A DNA stretch of 41,627 bases, from positions 1 through 41,627 of the IMG/VR virus record IMGVR_UViG_3300048929_000272. The stretch is one strand, 5' to 3'. Each line of letters begins with the position of its first letter. Within the stretch, counting starts at the first letter, position 1. Below, one piece after another: positions 37,336 through 41,627 of the stretch. Source of the stretch: a virus. The position numbers and the translations under genes are program-made. The notes under the pieces were generated by a model, which worked only from the letters and a program-made list of their open reading frames with translations, made no database searches and was not told where the DNA came from.

Positions 37336-38560
37336 CCGCTGGCACAAGACCAGGCCGAAGCCCGACGAGCTCGAATGCGGCGAGCACAAAGGGCTCGTCG
37401 CATCAAAGGCGCACGGCAAGGGCAAGCGCTGGCAGGCCCGCTACGACGACCCCAACGGGGGCGAGCGGACGTCACTCCACCGGACGAAGTCCGAGGCCGA
37501 AGCCGAGATCGTCAAGCAGGAAGCGGCCAAGCAGACCGGGTCATGGATTGATCCGAAAGCCGGTCGTGTTTCCGTTCGTGACTTCGCCCTGAAAACGTGG
37601 CTGCCCGCGCAGGGGGTCATCAACCGAACCCGCGACGAGTACAAGGCCACGCTCACCCGGTACCTCTTTCCCGAGTGGGGCGACCGGCCCATGCAGTCCA
37701 TCAAGCCATCCGAGGCGGCAGCGTGGCAGCGACTCCTCAGCTCCAAGTACGAGCTGTCCGGCGCCTCTCCCAACCGCATCGCCGGCATCGTGCGCAGCGT
37801 CTTCACCCTCGCCGTGGTCGACCGTGTCATCCCCATCTCGCCGTTCAAGGGCGTCAAGGCCCCGGCGATGGAGTACGCGCTGGTTGACCCTCCGGACGTG
37901 GCTGAGGTCGGCAAGCTCATCGCGAGTGCGTACAGCGAACGGTGGGCGGTGATGATCGAGGTTGCCGCATCGACCGGGCTCCGTTCAGGAGAGTTGCGTG
38001 GGTTGAGGATCGGGGACATCGACTTCCTCCGGCGCACCATTCGTATCGAGTTCCAGATCGTCGTGGAGAAGGGCAAGTCCCCGTACCTCGACGACGTGAA
38101 GACCAACGCCGGCCGTCGTGTCGTCCCGATCACGAAGAGAACTGCCGAGCTGCTCGCCGCGTACGTCAAGAAGTACCCGCCGCGGCAGGTCGACGGCATC
38201 ACGGGCCTGATCTTCACCACGCCGGAGGGCGGCCCGATCCGGTCGAGCACGATGAGCTATGCCCTGCGGAGCATCTGCCGGCTGGCCAAGGTGCGTGAGC
38301 GGCACTGGCATGAGATGCGGCACCACTATGCTTCGGTGCTGATCGCTGGCGGGGAGAACCCGAAGGTGGTGCAGAAGCGTCTGGGTCACAAGGACGTGAT
38401 GACGACGTTGCGGACGTACGCGCATCTGTTCGCCGATGCGGATGAGAAGACGCGGGATGTCCTGGAGGCGGCGTGGTCTCAGGCGGGATCTCCGGAGTCG
38501 GGCGGAAGGATTCCGGAACAGGCTGGCGTGGTGGTGGAGTTGTCGCAGGTCAGCGGCTAG
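37319..38560 (+). CDS. int: tyrosine-family site-specific integrase
   Basis: A 413-residue protein with ATG 37319. The N-terminal part has an AP2-like arm-binding region (RWQARYDDPNGGERTSLHRT), followed by the SAM-like core-binding domain (residues about 85-180). The catalytic residues are in order: Arg222 (STGLRSGELRGL), Lys261, His331 and Arg334 (HEMRHHYASV), His357 (RLGHKDVMTTL) and Tyr367. It mediates integration at a host site and, with an excisionase, excision. All catalytic residues are present, so it is probably active. Expressed rightwards with the repressor candidate. The host target is not identified. Confidence 0.95.
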   Translation: MGYVADRWHKTRPKPDELECGEHKGLVASKAHGKGKRWQARYDDPNGGERTSLHRTKSEAEAEIVKQEAAKQTGSWIDPKAGRVSVRDFALKTWLPAQGVINRTRDEYKATLTRYLFPEWGDRPMQSIKPSEAAAWQRLLSSKYELSGASPNRIAGIVRSVFTLAVVDRVIPISPFKGVKAPAMEYALVDPPDVAEVGKLIASAYSERWAVMIEVAASTGLRSGELRGLRIGDIDFLRRTIRIEFQIVVEKGKSPYLDDVKTNAGRRVVPITKRTAELLAAYVKKYPPRQVDGITGLIFTTPEGGPIRSSTMSYALRSICRLAKVRERHWHEMRHHYASVLIAGGENPKVVQKRLGHKDVMTTLRTYAHLFADADEKTRDVLEAAWSQAGSPESGGRIPEQAGVVVELSQVSG

Positions 38561-38600
38561 ATTGGCGAGATGCTTACCGAAGTGACAGCGCTTTGGGGCA

Positions 38601-38639
38601 GTTGCTGGTCAGGGGTCCGTATGGGTGCTGACCAGCAAC
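38601..38639. repeat. 12-bp inverted repeat downstream of integrase
   Basis: Perfect arms at 38601-38612 and 38628-38639 with a 15-base centre, 40 bases after the integrase stop. It could be the terminator of int or part of attP (a core with flanking integrase sites). There is no T run directly after it. Confidence 0.6.
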
Positions 38640-38718
38640 GGAACGTCTTTCATAGCCTTTCTTTGGTTGTCGTGACCCGTCGTGAACGTACGGAAGGATG
38701 CCGGAATCTGGGGTGCCA

Positions 38719-38740
38719 CCGGAACGCTTCCGGAACGCTT
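38719..38740. repeat. tandem 11-bp direct repeat in attP region
   Basis: ccggaacgctt occurs twice back to back at 38719-38729 and 38730-38740. One helical turn spacing suggests protein binding. Integrase arm sites are often short direct repeats like these. Confidence 0.5.
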
Positions 38741-38793
38741 CGGTACCTCTGACCGGCTGGAACTTCCGCATCGACGGGTACAGGGAAGGCCAC

Positions 38794-38824
38794 GGGCTCG
38801 ATCCTCAGCGAGAGGATCGAGCCC
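38794..38824. terminator. strong terminator in attP region
   Basis: A perfect 13-bp inverted repeat (38794-38806, 38812-38824) with a five-base loop and a tttcgt tail. It ends rightward transcription from int before the next gene. It also lies inside the longest open frame of the following gene, which supports the shorter start used there. Confidence 0.85.
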
Positions 38825-38898
38825 TTTCGTTGCGCACCAACGCAAAAGCGGCCACTTGGGTACTGACTGACAAGATCACGCACCCAACCTTTGGGGGC

Positions 38899-39156
38899 GT
38901 GCCGACACGAAGAGCCCCACTCCCCGTCTGGGTCCTAGACCAGCGCAGGGAGCTCGGGGAGAACATCGCCCGCTACCGCAAGGAAGCAGGCTTATCGCAA
39001 GACCAGCTAGCCGACCGCATCGGAAAGGAACGACGAAGCGTCCAGCGCTACGAACGAGGAGAACGAGACCCCAGTTTCTCCGACCTCGTTCTCATCGCCC
39101 ACGGCCTGGACGTCGCCCTCGAAACACTCGTGAAGATGCCCCCGGCCGGGAGATAG
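38899..39156 (+). CDS. XRE-family HTH protein with TTA codon, next to attP
   Basis: An 85-residue protein. GTG 38899 is preferred over a start 67 codons earlier because a strong terminator lies in that longer frame. The HTH is complete (ARYRKEAGLSQDQLADRIGK, then RRSVQRYERGERDP), with a following helix (DLVLIAHGLDVALETLVK). The codon for Leu in AGLSQ is TTA at 38992-38994. In Streptomyces TTA depends on the developmentally regulated bldA tRNA; it is rare in phage and host genes. Role as a second regulator of lysogeny is inferred; it could also be captured from a host. Confidence 0.75.
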   Translation: MPTRRAPLPVWVLDQRRELGENIARYRKEAGLSQDQLADRIGKERRSVQRYERGERDPSFSDLVLIAHGLDVALETLVKMPPAGR

Positions 39157-39168
39157 CCGGCCGGGGGC
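39138..39168 (+). terminator. terminator overlapping the stop of the attP-side HTH gene
   Basis: A perfect 12-bp GC inverted repeat (39138-39149, 39157-39168) with a seven-base loop that contains the TAG stop. Together with the convergent gene pair beyond, it blocks read-through from either side. Confidence 0.85.
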
Positions 39169-39217
39169 AGATGCCCTGCTCGTCCATGGCCCGCCGTGGG
39201 CACGGGCGAGCAGGAGT

Positions 39218-39397
39218 TCAGATGCGCCTGAGACGGCGCTGTAGCGGCGAGGTCGCGAGCCGCTCCTCTTTGGCTGCCGTGCAACCCGTGGCCGTTGGGT
39301 GCAGGTACACGGTCGGCTTCGCGCCCGACATCGCCTCTGGTGCGATCTCCCGGGCTTCCCCTTCGATGGGGTACCCACAGGACTGGCAGCGCTTCAC
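39218..39397 (-). CDS. small zinc-ribbon protein
   Basis: A 59-residue protein with GTG start at 39397 (GTGA). It begins KRCQSCGYPIEGEAREIAPE, a Cys-x-x-Cys ribbon half, with one more Cys in ATGCTAAKEERL. Proteins with this Cys-x-x-Cys-Gly-x-Pro-Ile-Glu-Gly-Glu pattern are frequent on actinomycete mobile elements and phages; function unknown. It forms a two-gene leftward unit with the gene upstream. Confidence 0.75.
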   Translation of the reverse strand: MKRCQSCGYPIEGEAREIAPEAMSGAKPTVYLHPTATGCTAAKEERLATSPLQRRLRRI

Positions 39398-39567
39398 CGG
39401 AAGGCCCCCGTCCTGTGGCAGGGGCAGAAGCACCAGCGAGGGATGACCTCTTCCCCATCGGCCACCACAGGCCCGGGGAAGCACACTCGGTGCCCGTAAT
39501 CGAGCTTGCAGTAGCCCGAGGTCTTGATGCCTGTACTCGCCTGAGGCGGCGGGGTAGCGTGAGCCAT
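39394..39567 (-). CDS. small Cys/His protein
   Basis: A 57-residue protein with ATG 39567 and GGGAGG upstream. It has a polar start (MAHATPPPQASTGIKTSG) and Cys/His residues (YCKLDYGHRVC, then RWCFCPCHR), likely a zinc ribbon. It is coupled to the zinc-ribbon gene after it. Function unknown; small metal proteins near attP are often regulatory. Confidence 0.7.
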   Translation of the reverse strand: MAHATPPPQASTGIKTSGYCKLDYGHRVCFPGPVVADGEEVIPRWCFCPCHRTGAFR

Positions 39568-39606
39568 GACGAGACCTCCCGAGGGTGTCGTCCGTACCCC
39601 CGGACC

Positions 39607-39684
39607 GGTCGCACGGTCGCGGGGGTCTGTCATACCCCAGTGTGGTCTACCGGGGTCTACCGCACCATACTGCGGTCGCACGGT
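39607..39684. promoter_or_regulatory. operator region of GntR-type gene
   Basis: The 144-base space between the two divergent genes holds several repeats. GGTCGCACGGT occurs twice (39607-39617, 39674-39684). GGTCTACCG occurs twice with a 10-base period (39644, 39654). ACCGCA at 39659 pairs with TGCGGT at 39671. Such an arrangement fits binding of the adjacent GntR-type protein, with control of both divergent genes. No convincing promoter was fixed. Confidence 0.6.
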
Positions 39685-39711
39685 GTATCGCAGCTACCTA
39701 GCGTCATCCGA

Positions 39712-39972
39712 ATGAGTACCGATCTTGACCGCACCCGCCCTGTATGGCGGCAGATCGCCGCGGTGATTGAAACACGCATCGCCGACGGGACGTACCCCGT
39801 CGGCAGTCGCGTCCCATCTGTCGTTGAGCTGTCCGCAGAGTTCGGGGTCGCAGCGTCCACTGCACAAAAGGTCATGGCCCATCTGAAAATGGAAGGCCAT
39901 GTCCGTACCGAGGTTGGCCTCGGCACGTTCGTGTCCCGGCTACCCGAGGCGCCTACTTCCGCGGGTCAGTGA
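39712..39972 (+). CDS. GntR-type regulator lacking effector domain
   Basis: An 86-residue protein with ATG 39712; no ribosome site is visible, so the transcript may be leaderless. It holds only the GntR winged helix: WRQIAAVIETRIADGTYPVG, then SVVELSAEFGVAASTAQKVM and HLKMEGHVRTEVGLGTFV. The C-terminal effector domain of full-length GntR proteins is missing. The closest parallel is Kor-type repressors of actinomycete plasmids. It lies between the attP side and the late holin, with a repeat-rich upstream region. Its target is unknown. Confidence 0.85.
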   Translation: MSTDLDRTRPVWRQIAAVIETRIADGTYPVGSRVPSVVELSAEFGVAASTAQKVMAHLKMEGHVRTEVGLGTFVSRLPEAPTSAGQ

Positions 39973-40174
39973 ATCCCGCGGTCGCCGGGCTTCCCTTGTA
40001 GCGGGCCGCTATGCCGGCCAGCAGGGTGAGGACGGAGAAGGACGCGGCGAGCGACAGGCTGTCGGCCCACGGCCACTGTCTGACGTCGAAGCCCTGCTGG
40101 GGGAGCTGGGCCAGCAGGCCGAACGCGAAAGCGGCGCCGACCCGCTCGGAAAGATCACGAAGGTATGTGGTCAT
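39953..40174 (-). CDS. r1t-type holin
   Basis: A 73-residue protein with two hydrophobic segments (VGAAFAFGLLAQL and SLSLAASFSVLTLLAGIAAR) separated by a turn (PQQGFDVRQWPWAD), and a short basic end. The spacing RDLSERV, turn, then SVLTLLAGIA and GSP fits the r1t-type actinophage holin family (about 70-90 residues). A holin opens the membrane for the endolysin, which lies far away at 21.9-23.0 kb. ATG 40174 overlaps the stop of the gene before it. Stop overlaps the convergent GntR-type gene by 20 bases. Confidence 0.75.
   Translation of the reverse strand: MTTYLRDLSERVGAAFAFGLLAQLPQQGFDVRQWPWADSLSLAASFSVLTLLAGIAARYKGSPATAGFTDPRK
39959..39981. terminator. bidirectional terminator between convergent genes
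   Basis: A seven-bp inverted repeat (CCGCGGG at 39959, CCCGCGG at 39975) with a nine-base loop. It covers the stop codons of both the GntR-type gene and the holin gene, so it can end both transcripts. Confidence 0.75.
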
Positions 40175-40782
40175 GTCTGGGTCATCCTCAGGAGTAGGAG
40201 CGAGCGGCGGCCGAAGGTGACCACCGCGTTACCGGACGAACGCCGGGCGATGCCGCGCAGGCCCACCCGGTCACCGCCGTTCAGGAGCACGCCCGCGGAC
40301 GCATCCAGGAGGTGTGTCGGGTCGCCGGACGTGGACGTGTCGTGGGTTGACGAGCGGCACTGCTGCGGCGCCGCTGACCCGTTGATCAGGATTTCGCAGC
40401 CGAGTTCGTCGACGTTGTTTCCGGGCGGTGTCGACGGGATCTGCACGTTCCCGAAGATGAACCAGAACCCGGGCAGGTTCACGGTCAGCGACGTCGTGGA
40501 CGCATCCGTGAGCGGCAGGACGGCCGGGTCCGGGAAGAAGTCCGGATAGTTGACGTTGAAGTCCAGGGTCTGCCAGGTGAACGTTCCCAGCGTCGCTGTA
40601 CCGGGGATCACGTTCGGCACGGTCCCGAGGGCCTGCGCCATGTACCGCGGCCGGCCCTGGGCCTCCAGCGTTGCGAGCGTCGTGTCCACGCCCTCGGCCA
40701 GGCCTTGGAGGTAGAACGGCACGTCGGCCGGATCGGCAGGCTGGGCGTATGGGAAGGTGAAGTTCGGGGTGACGCCGGTCAT
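40171..40782 (-). CDS. fibre-like protein C2
   Basis: A 203-residue protein with ATG 40782 (ATGA). Its N-terminal 35 residues (FTFPYAQPADPADVPFYLQ, then LAEGVDTTL) follow the same pattern as the proteins at 767-1351 and 40779-41348. The remainder is a beta-rich domain (LDFNVNYPDFFPDPAVLPL, GFWFIFGNVQIPS, NGGDRVGLRGIARRS). A role as tail fibre or tail-tip decoration is likely. It is the last fibre gene before the holin. Confidence 0.7.
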   Translation of the reverse strand: MTGVTPNFTFPYAQPADPADVPFYLQGLAEGVDTTLATLEAQGRPRYMAQALGTVPNVIPGTATLGTFTWQTLDFNVNYPDFFPDPAVLPLTDASTTSLTVNLPGFWFIFGNVQIPSTPPGNNVDELGCEILINGSAAPQQCRSSTHDTSTSGDPTHLLDASAGVLLNGGDRVGLRGIARRSSGNAVVTFGRRSLLLLRMTQT

Positions 40783-41348
40783 GCCGAGATCCTCGTAACC
40801 GTGAGCTGGGCGATCGACACGTTCAGGGATGCGCCGTGGTTGTGGCGGGCCACGAGTGTGATCGTCTCGGGTACGGCAGTGACGCGGTGCAGCGTGGTGA
40901 TCGACACCGACGTGTCCTTGTCGTTGTCGAGGTCCCGGGACGAGCCACCCGGGTTCAGCGTCACGCCGCCGGATGACGTCAGCACGAGCGCGAGCGCGCC
41001 CGTGGCGGAGGTGTCGGGCTGGGCGTTGGCCGATCCGGAGATTAGGTACGTGCCGGTCGTCTGGATGACGACGTTCGTCGCCGAACCGGCCAGGTTGATC
41101 ATGCCGTTGTTGTCGTAGTTCTCGGTCGTATACGAGAGCGCGACATCCGTGTTGTTCGCGATCGCTTGTGTACCCGCCGGCCGGGAGGCCCGCGCCGACG
41201 GCTCATCCAGCGCGAGAACGATCGGGTCCCGCAGGTTCGTGTCCAGGTCCGTATCGATCGCCGTGGCGAGCGCCTGATCCTGGGCAGGGAAGTCAGCCGC
41301 ATCCGGATACTTTGGGAAGGGATAGCCCCTCGAGGTGTTCGCGGTCAT
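40779..41348 (-). CDS. fibre-like protein B2
   Basis: A 189-residue protein, with ATG 41348 chosen as it overlaps the upstream stop (TGATG) and has AAGGAG before it. N-terminus MTANTSRGYPFPKYPDAADF then QALATAIDTDLD carries the shared attachment pattern. The remainder is a beta-sandwich (VVIQTTGTYLISGSANAQPD, then SVSITTLHRVTAVPETITLV) of the compact fibre type. The gene cut by the left edge begins almost the same way (MTATTSRGYP), so there are probably two copies. Confidence 0.75.
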   Translation of the reverse strand: MTANTSRGYPFPKYPDAADFPAQDQALATAIDTDLDTNLRDPIVLALDEPSARASRPAGTQAIANNTDVALSYTTENYDNNGMINLAGSATNVVIQTTGTYLISGSANAQPDTSATGALALVLTSSGGVTLNPGGSSRDLDNDKDTSVSITTLHRVTAVPETITLVARHNHGASLNVSIAQLTVTRISA

Positions 41349-41627
41349 CACAGGCTCCTTACGATCACGCTGTCCCACTTCACTGCCTGCGAGTCCTGCA
41401 CCGTTGACCGCAGGGCGATCCGCATGAACCCGGTCACCGGTGCCGTGACGGTGCCGCCGAGGGTCGTGAACGGTGGCGCCTGGACGATGTCGTTCGCCGC
41501 CGCGATGACCGTGTCCACGGCGCTCGTCGTCGGATACAGGTTCGTGTCATTCGCGAACCACAGGCCGGCGATGGCCGCGTCTGCGGTCTGCGTGTCCGAC
41601 GGCTGGTAGTCGCCCCCGGCATACGCC
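41348..41627 (-). CDS. fibre-like protein A2, 3' end only (cut by right edge)
   Basis: The last 93 codons (280 bases) of a gene whose start lies beyond the edge, ending in TGA at 41350-41348. By eye it differs from 30-308 at about seven bases, and only one coding change was found (Thr to Ala); the last 125 bases in the window appear identical. It is therefore a close copy of the fibre protein A1. The following gene is also like the one following A1. Confidence 0.8.
   Translation of the reverse strand, partial: AYAGGDYQPSDTQTADAAIAGLWFANDTNLYPTTSAVDTVIAAANDIVQAPPFTTLGGTVTAPVTGFMRIALRSTVQDSQAVKWDSVIVRSL

Larger units (their letters stand above)
38561..38898. other. 338-base non-coding region, attP candidate
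   Basis: The longest stretch without a credible gene. It holds a 12-bp inverted repeat (gttgctggtcag at 38601-38612, ctgaccagcaac at 38628-38639), a tandem 11-bp repeat (ccggaacgctt at 38719-38729 and 38730-38740) and a strong terminator (38794-38824). For tyrosine integrases attP usually lies directly next to int, and repeats there serve as arm or core sites. No tRNA 3' end was recognised, so the core sequence cannot be named. Confidence 0.55.

Noticed and set aside
38570-38752. 60-codon rightward open frame after integrase
   Set aside because: No ribosome site, no domain, and it covers the inverted and tandem repeats of the attP candidate.
38794-38824. tRNA-like arm near attP
   Set aside because: The sequence is a perfect hairpin with a short loop; no T-loop consensus or acceptor stem could be built around it.
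38698-38898. Longer N-terminus for the attP-side HTH gene
   Set aside because: The longer frame runs across a perfect 13-bp terminator hairpin and tandem repeats and has no domain; the GTG at 38899 leaves a complete HTH protein.
1-41627. Integrated prophage with host flanks inside the window
   Set aside because: Phage tail genes lie right of the integrase and at both edges, and no host gene or duplicated att site was recognised.

Overview
The window is most of the genome of a temperate, long-tailed (siphovirus-type) phage of a high-GC actinomycete, very probably Streptomyces. The evidence is an HK97-type head and tail gene set, a WhiB-like regulator, frequent GTG starts, RecE/RecT-like recombination genes, small CxxC proteins and a tyrosine integrase, at roughly two-thirds GC. 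No ribosomal RNA, tRNA, CRISPR or transposase gene was seen. Assignments rest on reading motifs and gene order; no database search was possible.

Layout, following the leftward (minus-strand) main transcripts from their upstream end. (1) Immunity and integration, 36.1-39.2 kb: a leftward Cro-like helix-turn-helix gene and an excisionase-like gene diverge from a rightward repressor candidate, a small gene and a tyrosine integrase. A 338-base non-coding stretch after the integrase is the best attP candidate. (2) Early operon, 35.9-27.2 kb: many tiny coupled genes, exonuclease plus RecT-like annealing protein, WhiB-like protein, and a replication initiator that carries four 11-bp iterons and TAACG/CGTTA palindromes inside its coding sequence, a lambda-O-like origin. 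(3) An insulated island, 27.1-24.0 kb: a rightward regulator and a leftward set of three membrane-protein genes plus three small genes, driven by overlapping divergent promoters around a perfect 18-bp palindrome, with terminators at both ends. (4) A stand-alone membrane-anchored DUF4352-like gene between terminators (23.2-23.8 kb), moron-like. (5) Endolysin (amidase), a coiled-coil membrane protein and a membrane-anchored collagen-like protein, which run directly into the terminase genes. (6) Head and tail genes, 21.1 kb to the left end: TerS, TerL, DUF1360-like membrane protein, portal, MuF-like protein, protease, major capsid protein, major tail protein, three small fibre-like proteins, head-tail connectors, two tail-chaperone-like genes, tape measure, and minor tail/fibre genes.

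The right end (39.2-41.6 kb) carries more fibre genes and an r1t-type holin, still leftward. The fibre gene cut by the right edge is almost identical to the complete one at the left edge, and the gene cut by the left edge begins like the complete one at the right. The window therefore looks like a circular phage genome opened inside a duplicated fibre module, with about 1 kb or more missing between the two edges. Circularity is an inference.

The features most worth following up are the insulated membrane-protein island with its operator, the origin inside the initiator gene, the duplicated fibre module, the fibre-like genes and cysteine-rich connectors placed after the tail-tube gene, and a regulator next to attP with a TTA (bldA-dependent) codon.
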